This document shows, in pieces, positions 44,681 to 56,506 of a stretch of DNA of 64,000 nt. A program made the position numbers and the translations under genes. Numbering within the stretch: position 1 is the stretch's first letter; the number at the start of each line of letters is the position of its first letter. The stretch is from Ephemerocybe angulata (taxonomy: Eukaryota; Basidiomycota; Agaricomycetes; Agaricales; Psathyrellaceae). The notes under the pieces are model-generated. The model was not told the DNA's origin. It saw only the letters and a list, made by a program, of their open reading frames with translations, and searched no databases. Location: contig JAACJK010000109.1 in NCBI GenBank assembly GCA_013368325.1, positions 1,674,001 to 1,738,000 of the forward strand. The letters run 5' to 3'.

Positions 44681-45169
44681 ATGTCTGCCCCGACTACATA
44701 CACTCTCTCCAACGCCATCGCCAGGGCGCGATGGGATCAACTGGCCACGGAGCGTATGGAGATTGCAGCCGAAGAGGCACGCAAGGTCGAGGAGACGGCT
44801 CAGTTGCGCGAGGCCGCCGAGAAGGAAGAAGTTGGGAAGAAGCGGAAGCAGCTCTGAAGGAGGAGCGGAAGAATAGGGCAAAGTACTTACCTGTTTCAGC
44901 TGGTGTGGGGGTGGGGATGCCCGAGTTTTGGTCGTCGTTGTCGCTCGACTCGACGGGGTGCGACACTGGTGCGACCGACACGCCCTACTCATCGCCAGTG
45001 GCACCTGATTGTCCAGAATGACAACCAGGTCCCGGATCTCTCTGTCCTGAACGAGTTCGCGCTTCAGAGAGCTCGGGACGAGGCCGTCAAAGACCATTTC
45101 TGGACAAAGGAATCACGAGGGCTTGATTGGGTGGATCAACCGGCTTCCTCTCTACCCGCTGATTTCTGA
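44681..45169 (+). pseudogene. Possible degraded coiled-coil gene or gag-like relic
   Basis: From ATG 44681 a frame reads MSAPTTYTLSNAIARARWDQ, followed by a charged helical stretch rich in Glu/Ala/Lys (EEARKVEETAQLREAAEKEE), stopping at 44857. The helical, Lys-rich character continues in the neighbouring frame (ALKEERKNRAKYLPVSAG). The original frame reopens later (VPDLSVLNEFALQRARDEAV) until 45169. An intron or a frameshift would be needed to join the parts. The style recalls short coiled-coil gag-like ORFs scattered in Agaricomycete genomes, but this is an impression. Confidence 0.3.
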
Positions 45170-45471
45170 ACTTGAAGGCTCATTCCCAGCGGCGGCCACT
45201 GGACAGTGAAGAGCGCATTGGTGCTAGGCGAGTGTGTGGGGTTATGAACCATATGACCATACTCCTTGACTTCTAACAGTCACATTGTACCGCAGCCAAC
45301 AACCTGAGGAGGCGGCGTGACAACGCGTCGAGACTTGAGGAAAGGCCTGAGCAGCTCTAGGAGACGAGGGTAGATCTGAGGAATATAGAACGAAGGTACA
45401 CGGTGAGCACCGCGAATCTCGACAGACCCACAAGAGAGCGAGCCTAACCTTGGCTAGACACGTTTGCTGCT
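45170..45471. other. Intergenic / promoter of the TMEM135-like gene
   Basis: No coding sequence or recognisable element seen in these 302 bases, which form the 5' flank of the next gene. Confidence 0.5.
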
Positions 45472-47730
45472 ATGCCTCTGGATCCGGACGACCAAAGTGT
45501 CACTCCTCTTGACACCACCCCTCCCACTCCTGCCCACGAACGTGACCCAGAGTACGATGAACCCATTCATTTTCAGCCCAGGAGAGCCATGGCTTCCTTC
45601 GAGAACCTGGTAGCTATGGCCAACTACCAAGAAAGTGCGTGTACCTCGACGCGACAGACACGCCGGGGAGAACTGACATTCTTGTCTTCTTAGCTTTGAA
45701 GGGAGCTCGTAAGATCATATGGAGAGACAGAGGACAACCGGTCGTCGAGCTCGATACCCTCAAACAATGCTTAGACCACGCTGCGCGTGGAGGACTGCGT
45801 TCCGCAGGATTGGCGTTCAGCATTCGTGCTCTTGTCAACCTCATTCTCGCATTGATTAGGATTGGCAGTGTTCCAAGGTGCGCCCGGTGCTTAACGTTAC
45901 TCTTCTCCCATCTAAATGAAGGACAACCCTAGGAAATACCGACCAGCTCTCATTCGTCATGCCTTGTTTGGAGAGGACACATGGCGCTTCGCCGCTATGC
46001 TGGGCACTTTTACGTCTCTGTATAAGTTCCTGATCAATGCGTTCCCTATCCTCATTCCAGCACTGAACCCCGACGACGACCTTTTTGAACTCCCAATCAC
46101 AGCACCCAAGGGGCGGGCCGATATGGCTCCTCAGGAGCGACGCCGCACTCGTCTCAGCTTGACCACTCGAGCCCAACTCGTTTTGATCCGCAAACCGGTG
46201 AGACGGTGGTATGCTGCACTTGCGGGTGCCGTGGCTGGAGGCCTTGCGATCATGTGCGAGAAGAACAATCGCCGGGGAGTCATCTCCCAACAGATGTTCG
46301 TCCGGTAAGTGAACATGGAAGCCAAGCTTTGGTCGTCGTCGCTCTGACGGTTGTGTTCCAGTGGTCTCCAGGGCTCTTACAATGCGTATGCAGCTGCCAG
46401 GAATATCAGCATTCCTTATGGTGATGTCATCGTCTTCTCTTTGGCGTGAGTTTTCTCTCCATCCTGGGTTTATTCACTTCCTAAATGCATCGAACAGGTG
46501 CGGTCAAATCATGTACGCGTGGCTTCTAAGGCGAGATACCTTGCCCAAGTCGTATACCAACTGGTGGGCACTTACTATATCGTTTAAACATCAGATTACT
46601 CACTATATCGGCATATCAGGATCACAACGGCCTCGAAACTCCCCACAGAAGCAGTCCAGGTTAATCACGATATGCTCAGGCACCACTCTTACAACCCGAA
46701 AGACTTTGAGAACATCTTCAGGAAATGGGTTGGTTTGGCCATTGTTGCGGTGTTTTCATTTGTTTACGAGCCTTTAGGAATCCACGGCGAGCAACAAGGC
46801 CGGTATCAACCGCTTCATTGACCGCTTCAATACCATACCAAAAGTCCCACTCACTGAAAACCCCTACACCTATATCCCTGACCTTCTGCGCTCCTCTGGT
46901 TCCTCCCTTACCACAGCGACTGGCAAAGTCATCTCAGCGGACGACCCTGCCTCGTGGTACCTTCCCTTCTACGTCGACTGTAGAGCCGTGCATCCGGCCA
47001 TGCCTTCTTGCACTCTTGAAATCTTTGACCGCTTTTTCGCCGTGTTCAAGTGGATGTTGCCTATCTACGGTGCCCTCCACTTCGTTCCAGCGGTGCTGTT
47101 CAAGATGGACGCGTTCAAGAGGGATCCTGGCAAGGTCTTGATGAAAGCGGGCCTCGGATCTATGAGGAGCTCCGCGTTCCTCGGTGTATTCGTTTCTCTC
47201 TACCAAGGTGCGTCATATCATTTGGTCGACTATCACTGTGCTTATCCTAAGAACTTTCTCTATACAGTGGTGTTCTGTTATAAGCATAAGCTTCATCGCA
47301 TGCTGACTATTCTTCGGAACTCGCCTGGGTCTAAACTGTTCAAGTACCTTCCTCAATGGTTGATTGACGTCTTGGTCTCCAAGCCAGCGTTCTGGCTGAA
47401 CGGTGTCATCGCTGGTCTGTCGCTCTTGGTAGAAGCCAAGAGGAGGCGAGGCGAGCTGGCAATGTACGTCTTGCCCAAGGGTCTCGAGAGTGCGTGGGTC
47501 ATGGCCCGTGGGAAGGGCCTGGTGTTCAGAACGGGTCGGTGGGGCGATGTTATCCTTACGTCCATGGGCATGGGGATGGTCATGGTATGTGTCTTTCTCT
47601 TACTTTTTGATAGGCTGTTGTTAATTCTGCTCTTTATCGTTCCTCGAAACAGAGCGCATACCAGAACGACCCCCAGCATTTGTCTGGGTTGGTTCGTAGA
47701 ATGTTGTACCAATTTATTGGACCTAATTAG
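45472..47730 (+). CDS. TMEM135-like multi-pass membrane protein
   Basis: ATG 45472 (MPLDPDDQSVTPLDTTPP) starts a cytosolic N-terminus. The spliced exons give LDTLKQCLDHAARGGLRSAG, LAFSIRALVNLILALIR, ALIRHALFGEDTWRFAAMLG, RRWYAALAGAVAGGLAIMCE, VFSLACGQIMYAWLLRRDTL, then CRAVHPAMPSCTLEIFDRFF, MLPIYGALHFVPAVLFK, WLNGVIAGLSLLVEAKRRRG, ELAMYVLPKGLESAW. The last exon, after the intron from about 47587, ends YQFIGPN with TAG at 47728-47730. The layout and the ELAMYVLPKGLESAW segment match the TMEM135 family, implicated in animals in peroxisome and mitochondrial dynamics. Role in fungi inferred only. No disruption seen. Confidence 0.72.
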
Positions 47731-48845
47731 GTTCGTAATGTTAGACTATGGGGACTAATATAGGTGTAGTGCTTGGGCTTTCGACTTAGACCAGCGTTCG
47801 CGAATTTGCGGTTAGTCCACGGTGAGTCAAGTCCTTTGGGACACCTTGGCGTCGAGACGTCAGTCGTCTTGATCTTCCGATCGTAGAACTTGACTGCCAC
47901 GGTTGCTGCAGTGACTTACTTGCGGCATAGTATTATGAGCAATGGACTTCGAGGTTCTCAAAACGATAGTGAATAAGAAAGCCCCAAAAAAAGGGTCCAG
48001 AAGGGACGAGCGTCCAGCAAGTTGCCTTCCGACGTCGAACATCATTTGGCCGTTTGCGGATCTTCGCGTGTGTCACCTTCCACAGTTGAGCATTAACAGG
48101 AGAGCGACGCTGCGACAAACTGGTTACTGTGTAGAACAGAAGCAGGCCACAGCAATCATGTGGCGCATCTTATGAGCGCCACGATCTGCTTTTCCATCGA
48201 GGGGTCATGGGTCGGAGCTGTTGACGTCAATTAAGAAGCGCCCGCAGTCGGCTACTTGAGTTACCGGTTCGGCATTTAAGCGCCCAAATTACGCTCCCTT
48301 GCCAATGTCCGCGCTTGGCAAGCATCTTCAAGGAATAGAAGTATTGCAGTATCCACTGGAAGCGGACAGTTGATTGATGTCCATCATTGAGGAGGAGATG
48401 ACGAATTTCTTCCTTTAAATCGTCTGGGTTGAGTCTTGACTACACGCTGGGTAAGTGGAGTCTTCCCCAGAGGGGTCGGATGGAGCGGCAAAGGACAGTG
48501 ATGAGTCCCATAGAGACACGATTCGGAGACCGTAATACATTTGTGCTTCTCCGTTGGATCAGGCCTATACAGTGTGGTCGATGGCATCAGATGCCCCGAA
48601 GTCCTGTAGCACAGATTCCCAAAGAAAGTACTGAGTAGTGGGGATACAGCTGATGAAGCGATACAGTTGGTGATACCATCCCCCAATGACCTGACATCAG
48701 TTACAAATCTCCGCTGAAAAGAACAAGGTATAAGAGGCCTAGTTGGCCTTATCCCACTCCTTACAGCTGGTCCTGTCATTGATTGAACCTCCAAGATTCC
48801 AAACCCCTACCTCCCATTCCTTTCCTCCTCCGATATAGCTCAAAT
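47731..48845. other. Intergenic region upstream of small secreted protein A
   Basis: 1.1 kb without a supportable gene. TTAAGCGCCC occurs at 48276-48285, with a related AAGCGCCCGC about 45 bp earlier. The last 100 bp (CAGCTGGTCCTGTCAT and following) are conserved before paralogue B (CAGCTGGTACTGTCAT at 57123-57138), marking a shared promoter. Confidence 0.5.
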
Positions 48846-49513
48846 ATGAAGTCTATCCTCGTTTCAAGCCTTGTCGCTGCTGCCTTGGCCTCTCAAGCAC
48901 TTGCGTATATCCCCATCGAGAAAGGCGCCTTCAATGTCAGGCACTTCCACATAGTTGAGCGTGGGATGGACGGAGAGATCGGTATGTAACCTTTACCATT
49001 GAAGCATTGCGATGATAACTGACCCTCTTGCGCTAGTTGATCGAAACTTTCTGTCCACCTACGATGTCGTAGATCGTGGCTTTGAAGAACTTGGTACGAG
49101 CTCTATTATGCTTGAATGCAGGAAACAAGCAACTCAAGTTGTTACCAGAGGCTCGGAAGTGCACTAGCGTCATGGCCTGCGGTACTGCTGGTGGCTGCAT
49201 GGCAATGGCTGCTCAGCGATACTGTACAGACGTTCCGTGGCAGAAGAGCTTTAAAGTTGCCATCAAGCAAACAGGTGCGATTGCAAAGAAGACTTTCGAG
49301 ATGGTCGGCAAAAGCCTCCGGGGGACCCCCATCGCCGGGGTAGCGAACTTGGCGAAGAACGCTGCCAAAGAGGTCCTAAGGAGCAACAAGAATAAGAAGA
49401 AGAAGAGGTCGCTCGATTTCGACGAAGAGGACATCATGAATAGGCGAGATTTTGAAATCGTGGAGCGCGAGGTGGTCAAAAAACCTGCGTTGCGGTGCGG
49501 TCATTTGCGGTAG
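48846..49513 (+). CDS. Small secreted protein A, 3' end overrun by a transposon
   Basis: ATG 48846 begins a strong signal peptide (MKSILVSSLVAAALASQALA), then FNVRHFHIVERGMDGEI. The intron at 48982-49036 joins to VDRNFLSTYDVVDRGFEEL. To stay in frame with the Cys-containing part (KLLPEARKCTSVMACGTAGG, AAQRYCTDVPWQ) a 28-nt segment GTACGAGC...AATGCAG at 49094-49121 must be skipped, very short for an intron. A basic run KKKKRS suits Kex2 cleavage and is followed by DEEDIMNRRDFEIVEREV. The last codons (RCGHLR) come from TTGCGG-type transposon end sequence, so the original C-terminus is lost. A paralogue lies at 57.2 kb. Function unknown; secretion is inferred from the signal peptide. Confidence 0.65.
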
Positions 49514-49930
49514 ATATATGAAAAATGGAATTTTTGGGCCTGGAAGTGTACTTACATAGTTATATAAACCAATATAAGTCAGTACAATCCACCAGTATGG
49601 AAATAACAAAGCGAGGAGGTCCCTATGGAATACCTGATAATATGTCAAAGTTGGTCCAATTCCAGCGATGGTTGGGCAAGTGACAGACTCTAGAGCATGA
49701 AATAGGGCTATACGAGAACTATCTTTATATATATAGTATGACCCACCCCATACACAACGACTCTGGGCACTGGAACCCAACGTCTTCCCCAAACTATGGA
49801 GTTGATGTCCAGCATTGGTTGATTCCCACGCGCCAAGTTGCGGGCCCTTGCGTTGACTTGCGGTGATTTGTGTCGACTTTGCGGTGATTTGCGTTCACTT
49901 GCATTGAATTTGCGGTATGTGACCGTCAAT
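49485..49930 (+). repeat. Left subterminal arrays of TTGCGG-type repeats
   Basis: One cluster, TGCGTTGCGGTGCGG then TTTGCGGTAG, is at about 49487-49513. A second, denser cluster at 49838-49930 contains TTGCGG, CTTGCGTTGACTTGCGGTG, TTTGCGGTGATTTGCG, ATTTGCGGTATG and ATTTGCGGTGGGCTTGCGTG. Such arrays usually serve as transposase binding sites; that role is inferred. Confidence 0.7.
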
Positions 49931-50050
49931 TTGCGGTGGGCTTGCGTGAAAAGATTTTCTTTACAGGTGGGACCTCGGAATACATGAGTTATATAAGTTT
50001 ATTAGTATACCGTACATCTCATCGAAGTATACAATTACATATTGTCGCAT

Positions 50051-50424
50051 GGGTGCCATCAATTACAGAGTGTGTCGGGCACAAATCTAATCACCGTGCA
50101 ACAACTATCTAAAGGAAATTGGAGAAACCAAGTTGAGTACATCAGAGGTATAAGCTAGATATAGTGTACAAAATTTGGAGAGGTGACGATATCAGGTTCG
50201 GTAGCGGTGCAATGAATGGTCGATGATGCCGCCCGTTGGGTGCCATCAATACAGAGTCTGTCGGGCACGAATCTACTCACCGTGCAACAACCACCCAAAG
50301 AATATGAGAAAAAGCGGGCTGGGTACATTATATATATACACTAGATATACTGTACGGAGTTTGGAGAGGCAACGAGCTCAGGTTCAGTAGTGGTGCAATA
50401 AATAGTTGATGGCGCACATATTGA
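50051..50424 (+). repeat. Tandem direct repeat, two units of about 187 bp
   Basis: Unit 1 begins at 50051 (GGGTGCCATCAATTACAGAG) and unit 2 at 50238 (GGGTGCCATCAATACAGAG). Both go on with TCGGGCAC, CACCGTGCAACAAC, TTTGGAGAGG, AGGTTC and GTGCAAT before diverging near 50424. They lie downstream of the transposase stop inside the element, and may carry 3'-end or end-binding signals. GGTGCCATCGAAGTC at about 50434 may start a third, truncated unit. Confidence 0.8.
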
Positions 50425-50456
50425 GGCGCGCATCGGTGCCATCGAAGTCTGGTAAG

Positions 50457-53400
50457 TCAAACACCGGCGTGGCGCTTCTTCATCCGCTTTTTACTCCCAG
50501 GAATAGATTCCTCTGATTCCTCTTCTCCTCTTCCCCTCCGTTTCTCTGCCTGTAACCGTTGATCCATAGTCACCTTTCTGGTAAGGCGAGTTGCCACTGG
50601 GACTGGGACTGGGCCTGGGAGGTGAGCCAATTGATCTTGTTCCTTCTTCTTGGGCTTCGGCTTGGGCTTCGAGGGCATGGGGTTGCTTGGGTGTATCACC
50701 CGAAAGGTAGATGTGCCCTTGGGGGTAGATGGTGGCTCGTTCGGGTTGAAGGGGAATGGTTCTGGGCCCAAAGCGGGGTCCCGAGGGGGGCGAGTCTTCA
50801 AGGGATAGGGTGTGGAACCAAACAACGCCATATCATCCTTGTAATCATGAACGAATGTCCCCATGATGTATGGGGAACCGTCCTCAGTCAGAATGCGAAT
50901 AAGGTTTGCAGGATGCTCCACTGGTACATCACCGATTTTGCGTTGAATTTGCGAGTGCCCTTTGAGGAGGTGCGTATTCATACTCCAGTCCTCGGATGCG
51001 ATGGTGGATGATGTGATCTGAGGGGTTGGATCGAGCGTAGAGTTCCCCAGAAGGTTGGCTCGGTTGCAGTAGAATGCCCGTTCATGCGTGGTGAGTAGCC
51101 GCTGGATTCGTGATCGAGTCGCAATGTCATTTTCCGTAGTCATGCTGTACTCCTTCTCTGTGAGAATGCGCGAAAGTTCGAATATTTCTGCGTCATCGGA
51201 CGGCTCGAGCTTGAGGTATTTGCGGAGGACCAAAAGTCGAAGGAGGACTACGACGCAGATGTGCTCTTCTTCCTTCCCTGCTAAGAGCTCTGCAAATGTC
51301 ATCGAGATGTAGTTATCGATAGCCGCTCGATGTCCGGGAAAGAGGGGAATTGAAAACATCTTCGATGGGAAGCGGAGGAGATGCTTTTTTCGAGCAAAGT
51401 GACGCTTAGGCGTGGAGAGCGGGAGCTCCTCCATCCACTCCATTAGCACATTCATGATGGGATGGTATCGGATACCAGTGACAAACTCCACAATGGCAGT
51501 CTCAGCATCCTTCAAAGCAGAGAGTATGCCAAGTGAGTCCGCTTCCCACAGTGCTTCGACGTCCTCTTCGCTTGTAATATCATAGAGCACAATTGGCCAG
51601 ACGATTGAGCCCAATGAGTTCTTTCAAAATAAGAGAATGAATATGCGGATTTGCAAGTGTTCAGTAAAGAATGACACTCACTGGTAAATCTGTTGCGAAG
51701 TCATCTCGCCAGAGCATACTATAACACTCCTGCACAGATAGTGTGAAGGTATCTGACACCATGACCGGAGATTTTTGAGGCCAGTCATTGTACTTGTGCC
51801 ACTGCAGAGTAACCGTGTCATTAGTACGGGAGATAATCTGCGCTGGATACGATTTTCGGTTGTTCAGTCTGGTGATTTGGTGCACGTTGACCAGGAGGAA
51901 GCGACCAAGCCTATATCAAATACAAGTAAGTGAGTGAGTCATTGAAAATGGTAGAAATACACTGTACATTGACTGATCCCAGCGACCGTTAATTGCATAC
52001 CTGCATTGAGGACAGCAGAACAGAAAGTCGATGTCATCAAGATGATCTTTTGGAAGAAACCGGCGCATGCATGAAGAATGCCAGACCACCTTACACAGAT
52101 GACAGAGAATCGTGGACAACGCGGCTGCGCCATCTAGCCCACATGTCTCGCAAGATGGAATAGCAATATCAGCTGTGACTGATGCAGCGGGCTTCACCTT
52201 TGCCTTTGCAACTTTGTCCCAAAGAGCCAAAGCGTCAGATAAGCTCGTGCTTGGGCCCGGCTTGTTGCTTGGACCCGGCGTGTTGGTCTCTGTGGGTCCA
52301 TCGATGTCATCATCCCAGAGAGACTTGGATTCAAATATTGAGTGAATGAGTGGTTCATCCTCGGAGCTGAAGTCGTTATCGTAAACCGTGCCATCAGAGC
52401 GACTGGACTTGGATGCGGTAGACCCCATTTCAATATCCGACCCAGAAGAGCTGCCGTCTGACACGCTGAGAGGTCGTTTTGGAATTGAGCCAACACTGCT
52501 GACTCGCTCGTAGTGGTGAAAGTTGTCCTTCATTTTCTGGATGGACTGAGTCGTCTGCCAGGAGAGCGTAAGACCAGAGTATACCGTGGACACATGTATT
52601 TGAACACATACCATTCCCAGCTGGCTGGTGCGGTGGTAGACGTAGTAGGATTCGTCGGTCGTCCGCTTTTGTAAGGGATGGGTGCCCTTTTTAGCTCTAC
52701 GCAGCCTCGAGTTCATGTCGTCGTATGTGTAGGAAACTCCGCCGAGCATAAGCTCAGCAGTGAAGTGATCCTTTTTATGAATGATACGCCCAACGAGGGT
52801 ATACACAATCTCCGAGTCAGGGGAGATAATCTTGAATGTTTCGTCAAATCGGAGATGGTTGTGGGCCCGCCGCTTTCCGTCTGAAAGGTTCGACCCGACT
52901 GTCAAGATTAGCGGCCAGTAGAAGTTGACGGCTGATGGAGCCGCATTCAGTTCACATCCATCCGTTGCACATGGAGTTTGACCAGCAGCAATAGACGGAT
53001 GTAGCTCCTGGTTGGGAAGTATGACAGCGAGGTTTGAGAAGTATTCTTCTAGTCCGATCGAGGTGTCCATCTTCAGTAATTTCTGGAGCGCAGCAGCATA
53101 CTCGCAGTGTGGATGCATGATGGCCTTGGGCCTCTCGGGGTACTGCGTGCATCGGTGCCCCGCACCACAGGCTGACTCAACGGAGTATTGAACAGCCATG
53201 TACCTCTGTGCCTCAAAACATGGCTCGAAGTCCTGGGGCAGGGTATATCAGATTTTTCGACCCTCTTAAAAACCTAATATCCATGCTCACCTCAATCATA
53301 GGCTGAATCCAGCATAACGCAGAATGATGCCCGGACGAGCTAAGCTCTGGAAGCCATTGCTCGAAAATCCGTGCACGCAAGGCTTTCTGAAGCTCCGATA

Positions 53401-55777
53401 ATGCGTGGACAAGCAGAGCATGGGCGTTGAGATCCTTTTTCTTGTTGCTCGTAATGAGCTTGAGGCGCCGATATAACTTCCGTATTCCTTCGAGGAGATC
53501 GTTCCCACTTCCAACCGCATGGTTGAGCAATGAATGCCCATGCTCTGCTGCGTTTGACGTCGAAGGTACTTTCTTAGCTACGTCGGGGTCAATCGTGCTT
53601 TTTGCTGGAAACACCATTCCCAAAATGGCGGGCTGGATCCACCAAGATAACCATCCAGCTGCATCCGGAAACTCTCGTCTGAAACGAGCCACCAAGAGGT
53701 CAAAATCGTCACTCGAGGTTTTCCGTGATACCATCTTCCGCAGTATGTAAGCGAAGTCTGAGACACGGTTTTGGTCGACCAAAGCAGCTGTTTCCTGGAC
53801 CCGCGTAGCCTGGGCCCAGAAGTGATACTCGCACCCAACCTCGAGTGACTTGGCCTCCTCACGGAGGTTAACCATTTGGGCTGCCTGCGCTTCCAGAGAA
53901 AGGTTCGAAAATTCCGGGATGGTATGCGCAACAGCAACGGCATATTCCTCTGCATGCGCATTCCGCTGAGCTTGCGAGAAGTCCATGACCTATAGCAAAA
54001 ATAAGCATTAGCGCATTAGCGTGTGCATGCGTTGCGGTTGCAGCAAGGCGACGTCAAGGCGACGTACATTGAGAAGGTATTCCTTTTTGAATGGAAGCCC
54101 GTCGCGCTGGACTTTGGCCATGACAGCATCATTCAGATGCTTGAAGTGCGGGCGATGGTGGGCGGCGTCTTCACCAAAAACGAGGGTAAATAGAACTGGG
54201 ACCCAAGCTTTCAGCGTCTCGCTGAATGCAGATGTTGAGAGAAGAACACCATCCTTGAAGTAAGAATGGTTTCCATCTGTTACAAAGCCGTGTCGAGAGC
54301 CAACAGTGTCTTTGTCGAGTACCCAGTCATCGACAGTCGCCTCCAGCACCGAGTTCATAAATGCTGTCCGGAAAATGAATAATCCTTGGTCATGTAGCTG
54401 CGAGAATATCAGAAACGGCTCCCCGAGCTCGCTGTTAAGACCTAGAATTTGTTTTATTGTGGCCCCAGCAGTAGTGTTCTTCGGCGTTGTGTTCGTAACT
54501 CCAGTCCGAGCCTGGCTCTTGGCGACGAAGTACCGAGCGGCGCTGGGATTAGCAAGAGCAGGCGCAATGTCGGGCAAGGGCACGGATCCAGGATTCAGAT
54601 CACCGGTGCGAAGAGCGTGAACTGTTGCATTCGCCCCTCCACGCACGACTTGAGCATCGAGTTGAGCAGTTTCTGAAACAGAGAGGTGGCTCGTGGGTGG
54701 GCGTGGGTGGTCGTGATATCCTTCGTGCTCCCAGCGGAAGTATTCTTCACCAGTCTTGATGTCCTTTGCACGATACCGATGGCACCTGGCGGCACAGTCA
54801 TGGTGGACAAGTGGACCGGACCCGCATAGGGCGCAGCCGGCGTGAATTTGCTTCTCCTGAGTGCTGGGATCGGTTTTGGGCTTCACTGGGCGTACACAGG
54901 CCGGATTGGGGCATACGTCAACCCCAAGACACTTGCTCGTCTTCGCTTTTCCAATGGCAACGGAGTATTCGGTGGCTTTGCGGTTCCAGTTGCTTGTACC
55001 ATAAGAACGGAACTGCCACTTCGCCTGGTCGTTATTTGGCTTTGCTTCGTCCTCTGTTTCGAATTTTCGAACTCGTTTCCCATTCGGCCAGTCGTATAGG
55101 ACAGTTCCTAGTATATTTTAGAGCATTATATCGACGTAGGCACTGTAGACGTACCAGGTTCCGCTGTACATATTCCCTCTTCCTCCGGTTCTCCTTCTGA
55201 GTCCGAACTCGAATCCGATGCCATGCTAACCTTCTGCTTTGCCTCTAGTGCTGCCTGAGATTCGTCCCTAGCTTGCGGCACCTTTTTGCGACTGTCTGCG
55301 GCTGGGGGTTTCGCGATTTTTGCTTGTTCGGGCACGGGTAAGCGCTGTCTGGTTGCGGCGGGTTGAACGGTCTCGATGGTCGGCATTTTGGGTGGTTGCG
55401 TCGCTTCAGGCGGGTTAAACGAAGGCATAGGTACTCCAACATTGTATACTCCTGGATTTCCATAACCTAGACACACCAGAACGAAGATTATCAGCCTAGC
55501 ATTGCTTGAGCCCTGAAGTTAGAACTCACCATTCATGTACGGTGCCGAAACAGACATGTATTGGCTTGGATGGTACCCATGGAGCATCATATGGGGTGGT
55601 GGTTGCGCATACGGACCGTATATATGCCCTGGAGGGGCAGCGGGTTGGTACATTGGAGGATATTGCATGGGATGGTGCTGATACTGCGGCTGGTTCACAA
55701 CGGGCACTGGCGGTGCTTGTTGCTGTTGCTCGTCCTCCGAAAAGAAGGCAAAAAGCGCCCTTTTGAGTCTCTTCATG
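50457..55777 (-). CDS. Transposase: GCM-type zinc domain, Mutator-like DDE core, PHD-like finger
   Basis: One intron-rich gene of roughly 1,600 codons from ATG 55777 (MKRLKRALFAFFSEDE) to a stop at 50457. After a Gln/Pro-rich stretch comes a GCM-like DNA-binding region: VLYDWPNGKRVRKFETEDEA, AKWQFRSYGTSNWNRKATEY, KTSKCLGVDVCPNPAC, GCALCGSGPLVHHDCAARCH, FRWEHEGYHDHPRPP. The catalytic core follows: FVTDGNHSYFK (first Asp), VMDFSQAQRNAHAEEY (second Asp), the Mutator CxxH motif in VGCEYHFWAQATRV, and candidate Glu in NAAEHGHSLLNHAVG. Downstream are a chromatin-reader-like segment (LVGRIIHKKDHFTAELMLGG), a PHD-like finger (CETCGLDGAAALSTILCHLC, VWHSSCMRRF, CCPQC) and a long charged tail. Exon joins are clean and I saw no stop or frameshift, so it may be active. 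Confidence 0.82.
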
Positions 55778-56377
55778 TCTTGATGATCTGTGTAAGGCAA
55801 AACGTGCGTTATTAGAGGTTGTCGAGTCCTCAAAATCTTTGGAGCGAGGCGCCTAATCGGGAACGGAAGCTTATAATGGCCCAGCAAAACATCGCTCCAA
55901 GAATCAAAGTCTGTAGGCGAAAGCGCATATATTGGGTCTATAATGTATAGATACAGTCTCTAGAAACCTGTTAACACCAATATACCAGCCATACTCGAGG
56001 TGGACGACTTACCACAGCCCACCCCGCCCCTATTGAGGGTCACCACCGGCCATCAATCCTGTTCCCCAAGCCCATGCCCAACCCTCCGTCTTGCGCCCCT
56101 CTCCAAGCCTCAAGAATGTTTTCGAGATACACTGGGTATCTGCTGGTTGAGTGGATGTTGGTCCTTGGTGCTCGCTGTTGTGGTGGTAGGCAGTCAGAAT
56201 CGACGATGTCGTTGCGGCGCTTTGCGTCACCTCAGACAATTCCCACAGTCATTTAACCTCTCCGCTGATCAAGGACAGGCTGGGCTGGAAGAACGATGCA
56301 CTATATCTTATCTACTGAGTACTGAACATCCTCAACACCTTATTATACCCCCGTGTCCTCCCCCAGAAGCCCTACGC

Positions 56378-56506
56378 AAAACACGCAACCTCACGCAAGT
56401 CACCGCAAATACCGAAAATCTTGCGGCAATCAAGGCATTTGCGGTAACTTGCGTGTTATATACCGCAAGGCCATCAACGCAAGCTACCGCAACGCAACGC
56501 AAAAAC
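56378..56506 (-). repeat. Right subterminal array of TTGCGG-type repeats
   Basis: On the plus strand CACGCAACCTCACGCAAGTC, ACCGCAAATACCG, TTGCGGCAATCAAGG, ATTTGCGGTAACTTGCGTG, ACCGCAAGGCC and CTACCGCAACGCAACGCAAA. Mostly inverted relative to the left arrays, with a few units in the opposite sense. It borders the right end of the transposon. Confidence 0.7.

Noticed and set aside
50457..55777. Kyakuja/Dileera/Zisupton (KDZ) transposase
   Set aside because: Considered because such elements are common in mushrooms, but the KDZ hallmark block is not present; the GCM, D-D-CxxH-E motifs point to a Mutator-like class.
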